The notes: generated by a model from the sequence alone, not told the origin. A DNA stretch of 64,000 nt from Bacteroidia bacterium (GCA_020635905.1 JACJYV010000009.1:62001-126000), one strand, 5' to 3'. Positions 8,638 through 17,681 are shown, counted from the first letter of the stretch. Translations and numbers: made by a program.

Positions 8638-9588
8638 TCAACCTCGTTTGATCAATGGGTACCAATGTTTGGGCGTTTCGGGATCTGTAGGTGGGGGAGG
8701 AGCCTGCAGGTCGATTTCGGGAAAAAGTTGGGTCTGGAATCCCTCAAAATCACGGGCCCACTCCTTGTGCTGATAGACGCAGACAGGCAGGCAAATGGAG
8801 CAATAATTGTGGCGGGCAAAATAGGGGAAACATTTTCCCGTATCGACCATGTAGCGGTCGTTGCCCAGGTGGTCCTTGCCGGCCTCGGGGCTGCGCTCAT
8901 CGGGAATGGCATTGGCCGGGCAATAGATGCGACAGGCCCTGCATTTGTCGCAAAAGGCGGCAATGCCTGCATCAATGGGCTGATCGGGTTGCAGGGGAAG
9001 GTCGGTGATCACGCTGCCCAGGCGAAACAGGGGACCCATTTTGGGGTGGATGATGGAGCCGTGCCGGCCCAGTTCGCCAAAGCCCGCCTTGAGGGCCAGG
9101 GGCACATGCAGCACGTCGCTGTCGCCAATGGGGTGCTCGACCGTGCAGGGATGGCCCAGAGAGCGGATGAAATCCGCGAGACGGATCACCACCTCCCCAA
9201 GCGAAAAGTACACCCGCAGGCATTCCACCGCAGAATCGTGGGAGGGCACCTCCTGAAACATCCTCCACAACATGCGCTGTCCGACCACGATGGCGTATTT
9301 TTCCTTTACTTCCCGCCCCTGATATATGTCTGAAGGCTCGATTTCGGCAATTCCAACCTCGTCTGCACCCATTTTGAAGGCCATTTCTTTGACCGTTTGT
9401 GCGGCCTGAACGGGATTTTGGAAATGGGTTTGCCGGGGATGGACCTCGCCCGTAAAGCGTGGATACTGAAACTCTCTGATCTGAGTCAGAATATCATCCA
9501 CCTCACGGATATGGATGCTGCGTCCCCCCACGGAGTGGTACCAGTCGTCCCAGTTGAAGGCGGGGGGGCTATTTTCAGCGCTGCGCAC
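8638..9588 (-). CDS. 4Fe-4S dicluster protein related to epoxyqueuosine reductase / reductive-dehalogenase folds
   Basis: 316 residues. The C-terminal half has two ferredoxin-like Cys clusters: CDKCRACRIYCPANAIP, and CFPYFARHNYCSICLPVC near 255-290. An upstream GELGRHGSIIHPKMGPLFRLGSVITDLPL region matches the cobalamin/iron-sulfur domain of QueG and reductive dehalogenase relatives. No Tat signal is present, so it is probably cytoplasmic. The start is GTG 9588; no in-frame ATG lies between it and the upstream stop. QueG itself has a different N-terminus and usually an extra HEAT domain, so I do not assign the gene name. Confidence 0.75.
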   Translation of the reverse strand: MRSAENSPPAFNWDDWYHSVGGRSIHIREVDDILTQIREFQYPRFTGEVHPRQTHFQNPVQAAQTVKEMAFKMGADEVGIAEIEPSDIYQGREVKEKYAIVVGQRMLWRMFQEVPSHDSAVECLRVYFSLGEVVIRLADFIRSLGHPCTVEHPIGDSDVLHVPLALKAGFGELGRHGSIIHPKMGPLFRLGSVITDLPLQPDQPIDAGIAAFCDKCRACRIYCPANAIPDERSPEAGKDHLGNDRYMVDTGKCFPYFARHNYCSICLPVCVYQHKEWARDFEGFQTQLFPEIDLQAPPPPTDPETPKHWYPLIKRG

Positions 9589-9757
9589 AGAGTTGCTTTT
9601 TCCGCAATTTGGCGATTTTTCTACTCAGTTGGAAGGGGATGGACATTATGGGGAATCAATCTTTAGTTCCATTATTAGGGCAGGATTTTGGCGCCCAAAC
9701 CCAATAAAAAGGAGGATGGAAGTGATCAGATATTTGGGTAATTTGGGATAACTTTGA

Positions 9758-10243
9758 ATGAACCTTAAAGAAAAGGAACCCATGACCTACAGACTCCTGA
9801 CCAGCTTTTCCGCGGCCCTGATCGCCTTCACCTGGCTGAGTCCTTACTGGCATGTGCTCGCCAGCTATAATGGCTCAGTGGAGGAGTATGATTTCATTTT
9901 GAAGGGGTTTCCGCTTCCCTGGATGGTCACGGATGGAATCGTGGCTGTTTTTGGTAATTCCTTTGATATAGCGGTTTGCCTGGTCAATGGCTTGATTGAT
10001 TTGGCATTTTGGCTTACTTGCTTTTGGGGATTGACCTTTTCATTGAGAAGGTATTTCAATGATCCTTCCAAAGGACTCATAATATTTATCTGGATTTGGG
10101 TGGGATTGGGCGTTTTGCATGAGTGGGGATTGATGCTTGTGGTGGTGATGGGAGATTTGCATCCCTGGTTTCAGGATGGATATAAAGTGATTTCGGTGGG
10201 ATTTGATAATGCGGAAATGGTGAAGGATATTTGGGGGAATTGA
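9758..10243 (+). CDS. Membrane protein, unknown function
   Basis: 161 residues with about four hydrophobic helices: LLTSFSAALIAFTWLSPY, WMVTDGIVAVFG, LIDLAFWLTCFWGL and IFIWIWVGLGVLHEWGLML. An alternative start at ATG 9782 would remove eight charged residues and leave a typical signal-anchor-like start. The family is not recognised. It stands alone, with about 65 bases before the DUF1801 gene. Confidence 0.6.
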   Translation: MNLKEKEPMTYRLLTSFSAALIAFTWLSPYWHVLASYNGSVEEYDFILKGFPLPWMVTDGIVAVFGNSFDIAVCLVNGLIDLAFWLTCFWGLTFSLRRYFNDPSKGLIIFIWIWVGLGVLHEWGLMLVVVMGDLHPWFQDGYKVISVGFDNAEMVKDIWGN

Positions 10244-10308
10244 GGGGACCAGCGGCTTTCAACTCTTTTTATGACCTTTTTCGTGCTCAATTTCCTTAAC
10301 TTACCCCC

Positions 10309-10737
10309 ATGTCTCAACTCAAAATCAACCGTGATCCGCGGGTAGAACCCAAATTTCAGTCCTATCCTGATGAAATCAGAGGAAAGCTGGAGGCCCTGCG
10401 CGACTTGATTCTGGAAGTCGCGGACGAAACTGAGGGTGTGACCGAAATCCTGGAGACCCTCAAATGGGGTGAACCCAGCTATCTGGTTAAAAATGGCAGC
10501 ACCCTTCGCATGGATTGGAAACCCCAAAATCCCGGGCAATATGCGATGTATTTTCAATGTACGAGTCAGTTGGTGCCTACTTTCAAGGTGGTTTATGGGG
10601 ATAAATTCAGGTATGAAGGCACCCGGGCTTTGCTGTTTGATCTGGAGGAGAAAATTCCCCGTCAGGAATTAAAGGACTGCATCCAACTGGCCCTGAATTA
10701 TCACAAGCTGAAGCACCTGCCACTTTTGGGAAAATGA
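10309..10737 (+). CDS. DUF1801 domain protein
   Basis: 142 residues. The pattern fits DUF1801 (YdhG-like): an N-terminal helix with YPDEIRGKLEALRDLIL, then WGEPSYLVKNGSTLRMDWK, YAMYFQC, and an LKDCIQLALNYHKLKHLPLLG tail. Members are small soluble proteins of uncertain role. The upstream sequence TTCCTTAACTTAC resembles a weak -7 box. Confidence 0.8.
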   Translation: MSQLKINRDPRVEPKFQSYPDEIRGKLEALRDLILEVADETEGVTEILETLKWGEPSYLVKNGSTLRMDWKPQNPGQYAMYFQCTSQLVPTFKVVYGDKFRYEGTRALLFDLEEKIPRQELKDCIQLALNYHKLKHLPLLGK

Positions 10738-10794
10738 CGAATCTACAATTAGTTAAAAGGAAAATCGCTAAATTTATGTAGTAATGCATTGATT

Positions 10795-11016
10795 ATGATT
10801 GATTACGCAAATTACATTTCCATTGATCCAAACATCAGGTTTGGTAAACCTGTAATTAACGGGACCCGCATCACGGTTTTCGATGTCCTGAGTTGGATGG
10901 CCAATGGAATGACTCCCCCGCAGATTCTGGAGGACTTTCCAGAGCTTTCTATGGATAGTATTCAGGCTTGTCTTGCCTATGCAGCAGACAGGGAACACAA
11001 GCTCAGGGTTGCCTGA
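10795..11016 (+). CDS. DUF433 antitoxin (VapB-like)
   Basis: 73 residues with the DUF433 core: ISIDPNIRFGKPVINGTRITV, then VLSWMANGMTPPQILEDFPELSMDSIQACLAYAA, a short winged-helix-like domain. It is the antitoxin of DUF433/DUF5615 type II pairs and normally binds the toxin and its own promoter. Start ATG 10795 is preferred over TTG 10789. A near-consensus -7 box, TAAATTTA, lies at 10769-10776. The stop overlaps the start of the toxin gene (TGATG), so the two are translated in a coupled way. Confidence 0.85.
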   Translation: MIDYANYISIDPNIRFGKPVINGTRITVFDVLSWMANGMTPPQILEDFPELSMDSIQACLAYAADREHKLRVA

Positions 11017-11357
11017 TGAAACTATGGTTCGACCAAAATATTTCCTTTAGAATAATTCGAAAAATTGAGGAGATATTTCCTGATTCTGAACAAGTTAGGA
11101 GACTTGGACTGGAAAACTATTCTGATATTCAAATTTGGACTTTTGCAAAGGAGAATGGGTATTCCATTGTAACTTTTGACTCTGATTATTTTGATATTGC
11201 GAGTTTAAAAGGCCATCCACCAAAAATAGTTTGGCTTAGATCAGGAAATACAACTACTGATGGGATTTCAGGAGTATTACATGAGAAATCCGAATTGATC
11301 AAAGAATTTATTGGGAATTCAGAAAACAGGCATTTGGCTTGTTTGGAGATAGAATAA
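11016..11357 (+). CDS. DUF5615 PIN-like toxin
   Basis: 113 residues. MKLWFDQNISFRI at the start supplies the first acidic residue of a PIN-like nuclease. SEQVRRLGLENYSDIQIWTFAKENGYSIVTFDSDYFDIA supplies the second acidic cluster (FDSD), and PPKIVWLRSGNT completes the fold. It is the expected toxin partner of the DUF433 gene and acts as a predicted ribonuclease in the cytoplasm. Its ATG shares a base with the antitoxin TGA. A longer reading from 10968 would lie inside the antitoxin gene and is rejected. Confidence 0.85.
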   Translation: MKLWFDQNISFRIIRKIEEIFPDSEQVRRLGLENYSDIQIWTFAKENGYSIVTFDSDYFDIASLKGHPPKIVWLRSGNTTTDGISGVLHEKSELIKEFIGNSENRHLACLEIE

Positions 11358-11433
11358 CATGCCAGAAAGTAAAATAAATAGTAGGGCCGTAGCTCAATTC
11401 CTCAATTCCTCCCCATTTCTCCTTTAGTTTTCG

Positions 11434-11440
11434 TAATTTG
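11434..11440 (+). promoter_or_regulatory. Candidate -7 promoter box TAATTTG
   Basis: It resembles the Bacteroidota sigma-factor -7 element (TAnnTTTG) and lies 50 bases before the lipoprotein ATG. No clear -33 TTG is seen, so this is tentative. Confidence 0.25.
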
Positions 11441-11490
11441 TATCGTTTCCCCCAGGCATCCCGGATTTTGTCATCTCCAAAACCATTTTT

Positions 11491-12189
11491 ATGGACCTCA
11501 AAATCATTTTGTTTGCCCTGCTGGTTTGCTTTGCAACTGCCTGTCAGCCCCAAAAATCCAATCCTCCCACTCTGACCGCAGATACCTCTCTTGTGGATAC
11601 TTCTGGCCCAAAAATCCCCCAGGAACCTGACTTTGAAGCTGCCTTCCAAGTGCACGATCTGTTCAAAAATGAGTCCAGCGACGTAGTCAACACCATTGGA
11701 ACGGAAGACTTTGCCCTTGCCCTGCAAAAGATCGACCATTACCGCAGCGATCCCAATCTACAACTTAGTCCAACCCAGGAAGCCAGCTTTAGATTCATGC
11801 AAATTTATGCCCTGGCCGGGCTGGTAACTCAGGGAAAAAAGACCCATGGCGATCTGAAAAAGGTACTGGACGCTTGTGTGGGAAAGGAAATCATTACCCA
11901 CCATTACGAAGTTACCCAGGGGAATTTAATGCCTTTCAATCAGGTGCGGGTGGAACAGGATGTGCCTGGGAAGGTACAAATTACCTGTGCCAATAACGAG
12001 GGATTCAATATCCATTGCTTCGTGCGGGCAGAGATGAAAAGGGAATTTCCGCTTGAACCTCAGGTGGGAAAACGGGCTTATCTGGCCGGGAAACTCAAAT
12101 CCTACAAACTCAGCGAACCCACTGTGGTGAGCTGGATCGCCGACCTCGAATTGGAGGAGGGGTTTGTGAAGATTTTGGAGGATGAGTGA
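11491..12189 (+). CDS. Lipoprotein with OB-fold (tRNA_anti-like) domain
   Basis: 232 residues. A signal peptide, IILFALLVCFATAC, ends in a lipobox with Cys18, so it is anchored in an envelope membrane. A Thr/Pro-rich linker and a helical region (residues ~50-130, a possible TPR-like pair) follow. The C-terminal ~90 residues (QVRVEQDVPGKVQITC..., IHCFVRAEMK, GKRAYLAGKLKSY) show the beta pattern of tRNA_anti-like OB domains found in Bacteroidota lipoproteins. The ligand is unknown. Confidence 0.65.
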   Translation: MDLKIILFALLVCFATACQPQKSNPPTLTADTSLVDTSGPKIPQEPDFEAAFQVHDLFKNESSDVVNTIGTEDFALALQKIDHYRSDPNLQLSPTQEASFRFMQIYALAGLVTQGKKTHGDLKKVLDACVGKEIITHHYEVTQGNLMPFNQVRVEQDVPGKVQITCANNEGFNIHCFVRAEMKREFPLEPQVGKRAYLAGKLKSYKLSEPTVVSWIADLELEEGFVKILEDE

Positions 12190-12390
12190 ACCTCTAAAAA
12201 TCATGAATCTCTGCGTTGGACTTGGTTCAGAAATGCTCATTTACAGGAGTAAACTGCGCTTTCTTCACCTGGGTCAGCTTTGATCTTCCTGATTTTTAGA
12301 GATTCCCATGAATTTGAGGAGAAATGAGCTTGAGAAATGCGAAGGGGATAAACTTTTTCTAAATTTCCGGGTGAAACAAAAAAGTCATCC

Positions 12391-13527
12391 ATGAAGTGCC
12401 AAAAAGACCTCTTCAGCCTGCGTGAGGGCGTACATTACCTGAATTGCGCCTACAAGGCGCCCCTGCTCAAATCGGCAGAGGAAGCCTGCCTGCAGGCCCT
12501 GATCCGCGAGCGCAACCCTGTGGACATCTCTCCCAACGATTTCTTTGCTACTGCGGGCAAAGTGCGGGAAGCTTTCGGCCAGATTGTGAACTGTGCAGGC
12601 TCTCAGGTGGCCATTCTGCCCTCCACTTCCTACGGCTTCGCCTCCGTGCTCAATAACCTGCCTGGCAAGCCCGGCGGGCATGCCCTGACCGTGGAGGACG
12701 AATTTCCCAGCGGCTATTTTGCCCTGGAAAGGTGGGCCCGCGAACATGAAAATGAATTGAAAGTGGTTTCATCCAGCCCGGACTGGAATGATAAAATCCT
12801 CAATCAGATCGGCCCGCAGACTTCTGTGGTGCTGATTTCTTCTGTGCATTGGATGAATGGCTATCGTTTTGACCTGCTGCGGATTGGAGCCCGCTGCTGC
12901 GAAGTGGGAGCCAGGTTCATCGTGGATGGCACTCAATCTGTGGGGGCCTTGCCCCTGGATGTGCAGGCTTGTCAGGTCGATGCCCTGGTTTGCGCCACTT
13001 ACAAGTGGCTTTTTGGACCTTATTCAATGGCGCTGGCTTATGTGGGAGATACATTTTCCAACGGAAAACCCCTGGAAGAATCCTGGATGAATCGCCAGCA
13101 TGCGGTCGAATTCAGTGCGCTGACCCAATACCAGGCGGCCTATGAGCCGCAGGCTGGCCGCTTTAATGTGGGTGAAAGCAGCAATTTTCTCCTGCTGCCC
13201 ATGCTTCTTACCTCTCTCAAACAGATCATTGATTGGAATCCAGCCCAAATTCAGGCCTATGCGCATCAGTTGATTCAGCCTTTGCTCAGTTACCTTCGCG
13301 GACTGGAGGTGAAAATTGATACCCAAAATCAATATTGTAACCACCTGTTTTCCCTCACTTTGCCGCCTCAAATCAGGCTGGATGAATTGCAAAAAGCGCT
13401 GAAAGCGCGGCAGATCAGTCTTTCTGTGCGGGGAACCTACCTGCGCATTGCGGTCAATGTTTTCAATGATGAAAACGATATTCTGGCCCTGATTGAAGCG
13501 ATTGAAGCTACCAGGGAGGGAAGCTAA
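12391..13527 (+). CDS. Class V aminotransferase (PLP-dependent)
   Basis: 378 residues of fold type I, class V. ILPSTSYGFASVL binds cofactor phosphate. VLISSVHWMNGYRFDL and FIVDGTQSVGALPLD follow, where the Asp and Gln contact the pyridine ring. LVCATYKWLFGPY contains the Schiff-base Lys205. The C-terminal small domain carries GRFNVGESSNF, the substrate-side Arg region. Closest by pattern are isopenicillin N epimerase-like or cysteine desulfurase-like enzymes without a catalytic-Cys loop; the substrate is not inferable. A TAAATTTC box at 12360-12367 may be its -7 element. Confidence 0.85.
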   Translation: MKCQKDLFSLREGVHYLNCAYKAPLLKSAEEACLQALIRERNPVDISPNDFFATAGKVREAFGQIVNCAGSQVAILPSTSYGFASVLNNLPGKPGGHALTVEDEFPSGYFALERWAREHENELKVVSSSPDWNDKILNQIGPQTSVVLISSVHWMNGYRFDLLRIGARCCEVGARFIVDGTQSVGALPLDVQACQVDALVCATYKWLFGPYSMALAYVGDTFSNGKPLEESWMNRQHAVEFSALTQYQAAYEPQAGRFNVGESSNFLLLPMLLTSLKQIIDWNPAQIQAYAHQLIQPLLSYLRGLEVKIDTQNQYCNHLFSLTLPPQIRLDELQKALKARQISLSVRGTYLRIAVNVFNDENDILALIEAIEATREGS

Positions 13528-13636
13528 ATGGGAAGGGAAACGGCAAAACTCAAATAAAGTGGCATATTTTTAGATTATTAACTACAACCAACCCACTCCA
13601 AAATTCCCTAACTTGTTTTCCTGATTTTATGAAATC

Positions 13637-14980
13637 ATGAACAGAAAGGAATTCATCCTGAACACTGCAAAAATGGGCCTGGGAGCTTTTTTTCTTCCTG
13701 GTTTGCTCAGCTCCTGTCAGGACGAGAACCTGTTTGAGGAAATAAATTTTCAGGGAAAGGTGGTCATCATAGGGGCGGGAGTCGCGGGATTGTATGCCGG
13801 CTATCTGCTCAGGAACTATGGGATTGATTTCCTCATCCTGGAGGCTTCAGACCGGGCAGGAGGGAGGATGGGCCGTGAAAGCAGCTTCGCTTCGTTTCCC
13901 ATTGATACAGGTGCCCAATGGCTCCACGGAGATTTTTCCATCCTGGGCGATCTGGTCAAAAGTTCTGGTACCCAGATCTTTGTGGATAATTCTGAGACCC
14001 TTTACTGGTACAAAGGTCAGTTGGTCAGCGAGCTTCCAACTGATCTGACCGAAATGCTGGAAAGCCTGACCGAATCCACCACGGATGTATCTTACCTCGA
14101 CCAATTTTACCAGATGGGGGGCACCCAGGACGGGTTTTACATCCTTTCAGGTCTTACCGGCGACTCGGGCGCTTCCCCTCAGCATATTTCAGCTCGCTGG
14201 GAAAACGAAGGCTACGACCTGCAAAGCTATGGTTCTGACGATCATAAATTCGCCCAAACCTACTTTGACCTGATCGACCAGCAACTCATTACTCAAGTCG
14301 CGGGCGAAATTCAACTCAATTCTCCCGTCACGGACATCAATTACCAGTCTGATCAGATTTTGATTAGGATTCAGGGAGGGCAAACCATTACGGCCGGTAA
14401 AGTCCTGCTTACCGTGCCCCTGACCGTGCTCAAGCAGGGCGACATTAATTTTACCCCCTCCTTACCAGCTTCGAAAACTGAAAGCCTCTCTCACCTGGGC
14501 ATGGAACCTGGAATGAAGCTTTTCCTGCGCTTTTCCAATAAATTCACGGACAAAAACATCATTGGAGGTTCAACCTGCGCGGCCTACGTGTGCGAAAGTT
14601 ATAAACGGAATTCCCAGGACCTGGTTTTGTTTGGTTTTGCCATGGGCGATCAGGCCAAACTGCTGAGCGATATGGGCGAAACCGCTGCCTTGCAGGCCTT
14701 GCTCGATGAACTTGACCTCATGTTCAACGGGGCAGCCAGCGCTTCCTACAAGGGACATTTTTTCAAGGATTGGTACAAGGAGCCCTACATTCGCGGGGCC
14801 TATTCTTATCCGCTGGTGGGAATGAAAGAGGATACCCGTAAAAATCTGGCCCAACCTGTGGATAATAAGCTCTTTTTTGCGGGCGAAGCCACTAACTGCA
14901 ACGGCCATCACCAGACGGTGCATGGTGCGGTGGAAACCGGGTACAGGGAAGTAATCAACATCCTGAATTCTGTCTCATGA
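13637..14980 (+). CDS. Flavin-containing amine oxidase, exported or lipid-anchored
   Basis: 447 residues. The N-terminus RKEFILNTAKMGLGAFFLPGLLSSC looks like a Tat-type/lipoprotein signal (single Arg-Lys, Cys27). The FAD dinucleotide motif VVIIGAGVAGLYAGYLL is at ~39-55 and the ribose-binding Glu is in LILEASDRAGGRMG. The C-terminal flavin motif is FFAGEATNCNGHHQTVHGAVETG. This matches the monoamine/polyamine oxidase family; the substrate is unknown. Its last 4 bases overlap the next gene (ATGA), so it opens an operon of at least four genes. Confidence 0.85.
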   Translation: MNRKEFILNTAKMGLGAFFLPGLLSSCQDENLFEEINFQGKVVIIGAGVAGLYAGYLLRNYGIDFLILEASDRAGGRMGRESSFASFPIDTGAQWLHGDFSILGDLVKSSGTQIFVDNSETLYWYKGQLVSELPTDLTEMLESLTESTTDVSYLDQFYQMGGTQDGFYILSGLTGDSGASPQHISARWENEGYDLQSYGSDDHKFAQTYFDLIDQQLITQVAGEIQLNSPVTDINYQSDQILIRIQGGQTITAGKVLLTVPLTVLKQGDINFTPSLPASKTESLSHLGMEPGMKLFLRFSNKFTDKNIIGGSTCAAYVCESYKRNSQDLVLFGFAMGDQAKLLSDMGETAALQALLDELDLMFNGAASASYKGHFFKDWYKEPYIRGAYSYPLVGMKEDTRKNLAQPVDNKLFFAGEATNCNGHHQTVHGAVETGYREVINILNSVS

Positions 14981-15660
14981 AAAAGGTTATTTTCATCCTT
15001 CTGGGGCTGTTTTTGGGAGGTCAGGTGGTGCTGGCGCAACAATTCTCCCTGGGGCTAAGCTACCAATGGCTCCATGCTTCTCAATGGAATAAAGCAGTTG
15101 AAACCTATAATTTTTCCCGTCCTTTTCTGACTGAAAAGCAACCCTTACTGCGCTCAGGGGTGCGTCTTGATGCTGCCTGGATACTTCGGGAAAATGGCAA
15201 ATTTTCCTGGGGACCAGCCCTGGCTGCATCTTTTCACCACAGCGCCGCCGACAATCCCAATTACGATATTGCCATCCATGCCTTTCTGCTTGATCTGGGA
15301 GTCAGGTTGCAGTATTTGGTTCCAATAGGCCAAAATTCTTCCCTCAATTTGAGCTTTACTCCTGCTGTGACCGGGGCCATGCTAACCCGCAGTTTGAACG
15401 GAGAGATTGTCATTGTGGGGCCCGGCGAGGAAGATCAGCCGTTGCGCAAGGCAGGGGTGGGGCTGGGACTGAATTTTCAACTCGCTTTTGACCTGCCTAT
15501 GGGCCAAAACTGGAAAATTTCGCCTCTTTTGGGGGTGAATTATGATCCAATGGTCTGGGTTTCCCGCAGCGAAGTGGTGTTTAACGAAGCCACAGTAGGA
15601 GAATTGCGGTCCGTGACCAGCCTGATCAGGTTTCAGGGAGGATTTGCCATTCGAAAATGA
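14977..15660 (+). CDS. Predicted outer-membrane beta-barrel protein
   Basis: 227 residues with a clear signal peptide (KKVIFILLGLFLGGQVVLAQ). The mature part consists of alternating-polarity strands with Gly/aromatic turns (FSLGLSYQWLHAS, SWGPALAASFHHS, GVGLGLNFQLAFDLP, KISPLLGVNYDP) and ends in a strand, IRFQGGFAIRK. This fits a small barrel of the porT/OmpW-like size class, although no family is certain. ATGA overlaps link it to the oxidase upstream and the immunity-like gene downstream. Confidence 0.6.
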   Translation: MKKVIFILLGLFLGGQVVLAQQFSLGLSYQWLHASQWNKAVETYNFSRPFLTEKQPLLRSGVRLDAAWILRENGKFSWGPALAASFHHSAADNPNYDIAIHAFLLDLGVRLQYLVPIGQNSSLNLSFTPAVTGAMLTRSLNGEIVIVGPGEEDQPLRKAGVGLGLNFQLAFDLPMGQNWKISPLLGVNYDPMVWVSRSEVVFNEATVGELRSVTSLIRFQGGFAIRK

Positions 15661-16064
15661 CTCAGATGAACCATCCTGAAAAATCCCTCGAACAACTTGA
15701 AAACGACTTCTGGCCCGATCAGGAAAACTATGTTTCAGGTTTGGTGCGGCGTTGTCATGAGTACCGTAAAATTCCCCTGGGGGAATTGACTTCAGACCAG
15801 TTGCGCACCCTGTTGGGACAGAAAATCGGGTTGAATTTCATTCTGGAGCCTTCCATTCAATATCTGGAAGCCAATATTCTGGATGATGCCGACCTGTACG
15901 AAGGCTGTTTGCTGGAAAATGTTCTCCTGACTGAGTCTGCCATCTGGGAGGCCCGTCCTGATTTGAAGGCCCGCCTTCGCCTTCTGACTGAAGGCCAAAG
16001 AGAAACATTGCTGGCCGAATTCGGGCCAGAAGAATTTGCCCGCATCCTGGAAAAATTGCCCTGA
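15657..16064 (+). CDS. CdiI_3-type contact-dependent growth inhibition immunity homologue
   Basis: 135 residues. The pattern KSLEQLENDFW, then SGLVRRCHEYRKIPLGELTSDQLRTLLGQKIGLNFILEPSIQYLE, then DADLYEGCLLENVL and a Trp, is that of the CdiI_3 family of immunity proteins, cytosolic binders of a polymorphic toxin domain. No CDI toxin or Rhs gene is near it. It is instead in an ATGA-coupled operon with a barrel protein and an amine oxidase. Family members are often orphans used as a bank of immunity or have other roles, so toxin neutralisation here is inferred from family only. Confidence 0.7.
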   Translation: MTQMNHPEKSLEQLENDFWPDQENYVSGLVRRCHEYRKIPLGELTSDQLRTLLGQKIGLNFILEPSIQYLEANILDDADLYEGCLLENVLLTESAIWEARPDLKARLRLLTEGQRETLLAEFGPEEFARILEKLP

Positions 16065-16073
16065 AAATCCCTC

Positions 16074-16484
16074 ATGACCCTGATTCAAAGACACAAACTC
16101 ATCAATCTGCTGCTCATTCTGACCTCCCTGCTGGGCTATCTGGAATGGGGCAGGGACAATCATTCCTTTCTGTTTCAGATGGAGGGCGAATTGCTGGCCA
16201 AGCTGATTACCGAGCCCAAAACGGTGATGCATCCGTTTACCTTGCTTCCCCTGGCGGGGCAGATTTTATTGCTGATCACCCTCTTCCAAAAGCGCCCCCG
16301 CAGATTGCTCACCTGGCTGGGTATGGTGGGCATTGGCCTGTTGCTGTTTATGATTCTCCTGGTGGGCACCCTGAGCTTCAACTGGTTGATCCTGGGCTCA
16401 GCGCTTCCTTTTTGGCTGGTGGTGGTGTGGGCAATTGTGTTCATGCGCAGACAAAAGCGGGCTGAAAAAGAGGGAAATAGTTGA
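16074..16484 (+). CDS. Small membrane protein, unknown function
   Basis: 136 residues with about four hydrophobic segments (LINLLLILTSLLGYLEWG, FTLLPLAGQILLLITLF, WLGMVGIGLLLFMILLVG, LPFWLVVVWAIVFM) and a basic C-terminus (RRQKRAEKEG). It follows the immunity-like gene by 9 bases. The family is not recognised. Confidence 0.65.
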   Translation: MTLIQRHKLINLLLILTSLLGYLEWGRDNHSFLFQMEGELLAKLITEPKTVMHPFTLLPLAGQILLLITLFQKRPRRLLTWLGMVGIGLLLFMILLVGTLSFNWLILGSALPFWLVVVWAIVFMRRQKRAEKEGNS

Positions 16485-16592
16485 AATTGGATTAAAATTC
16501 CCCTTCCTTTTGATCAATTACTCCTTGCCTTCCTTCATTTGAATTCCAATATTGCAGGCCCGGCTCTTTCTTTCACCCTCAAAATTATCCCC

Positions 16593-17282
16593 ATGGAACT
16601 TTACGGACAACAGAGCAGGAGCATTCCCCAAAAGATCCTCATTCATGTGCTGGAAATCCTGCTGATCGGGCTTTCTTACTGGATTTTGTTCCAGACAGGA
16701 GGCAACTGGTTGCAGGAACATCTGGGCATTACCAACGCTGCCGGGGCTGAGGAACGCCGTTGGATGATCGTGATCTTCAACCTGATTATATTCCTGCGCA
16801 TGGCCTTCATGATGGCATTTTTGCTCAGGCGAAAAATTCCATGGGAAGAAAGTATCAGTGTGCCCATGGCTTTTGCCATTTATTTTGTGGGATTTCCCCT
16901 CTTTGTATTGCCCGAATCCATTCCTCTGAGCCTGGCTGATTTGCCGGCCATCCTGATTTTTGCCGCAGGTTGCGTGATCAATACGGGGTCGGAATTGCTG
17001 CGCGACCGTTGGAAAAAGAGGCCCGAAAACAAGGGTAAAATCTACACAGGAGGATTTTTCAGGTATTCTCAGCACGTCAATTATTTTGGGGATTTGCTTT
17101 GGGTAATTGGCTACGCGCTCATGACCCGCAATTGGTATTCAGTCACAATCCCCGTATTTTTGTTCAGTTTTTTTGCCTTTTACAACATCCCCAAACTCGA
17201 TCTCTATCTGAAGGAAAAGTATGGGGAAGAATTTGAAGAGTATGCCCGCAAAACCAAAAAGTTTATCCCTTTTCTCTACTAA
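16593..17282 (+). CDS. DUF1295/isoprenylcysteine methyltransferase-like membrane protein
   Basis: 229 residues, four to five transmembrane helices. The C-terminal region is diagnostic: GSELLRDRWKKRPENKGKIYTGGFFRYSQHVNYFGDLLWVIG, then LYLKEKYGEEFEEYARKTKKFIP. This is the pattern of DUF1295 / steroid 5-alpha-reductase C-terminal / ICMT-like membrane enzymes, which bind NADPH or S-adenosylmethionine on lipid substrates. The substrate is unknown. I start at ATG 16593; a longer frame from 16539 adds residues without family support. Confidence 0.75.
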   Translation: MELYGQQSRSIPQKILIHVLEILLIGLSYWILFQTGGNWLQEHLGITNAAGAEERRWMIVIFNLIIFLRMAFMMAFLLRRKIPWEESISVPMAFAIYFVGFPLFVLPESIPLSLADLPAILIFAAGCVINTGSELLRDRWKKRPENKGKIYTGGFFRYSQHVNYFGDLLWVIGYALMTRNWYSVTIPVFLFSFFAFYNIPKLDLYLKEKYGEEFEEYARKTKKFIPFLY

Positions 17283-17291
17283 ATCCCTACC

Positions 17292-17675
17292 ATGAAAGCC
17301 CGCAAACTCACCCCCATGATCTGGACGGATCAGCTGCAGGAAACCATTGATTTCTATGTGGATGTGTTGGGCTTTACCCTGGGCGACCGCAACGACAAAT
17401 GGGGCTGGGCGGGATTATATCTGGGCGAAATTGACCTGATGGTGGCCCGTCCCAATGAGCATACCCCTTTTGAAAAACCCCATTTCACAGGCTCTTTTTA
17501 TTTTTACATTGAGGATGCAGAAAGCCTGTGGCAGGAACTGAAAGTGAAAGCCAAAGTGGCCTATGAGATTGAAACTTTCGACTGGGGCATGCGTGAATTT
17601 GGCCTCTACGATAATAATGGCTACCTGCTGCAATTTGGGCAGGATATGCTGGAAAAATCCCCCAACCCCGCCTGA
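17292..17675 (+). CDS. VOC-family (glyoxalase/bleomycin-resistance fold) protein
   Basis: 127 residues. TPMIWTDQLQETIDFYVDVLGFTLG is the first beta-alpha module of a vicinal oxygen chelate domain. SFYFYIEDAESLWQELK and REFGLYDNNGYLLQFGQ form the second. The Glu/Gln/His pattern for metal binding is only partly present, so the chemistry is open. It lies 9 bases after the upstream membrane protein and 6 bases before the next gene. Confidence 0.8.
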   Translation: MKARKLTPMIWTDQLQETIDFYVDVLGFTLGDRNDKWGWAGLYLGEIDLMVARPNEHTPFEKPHFTGSFYFYIEDAESLWQELKVKAKVAYEIETFDWGMREFGLYDNNGYLLQFGQDMLEKSPNPA

Positions 17676-17681
17676 AAACCC

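Noticed and set aside
10968..11015. Longer DUF5615 toxin start at 10968.
   Set aside because: It would lie within the antitoxin gene; the ATG at 11016, which overlaps the antitoxin stop, gives the conserved family N-terminus.
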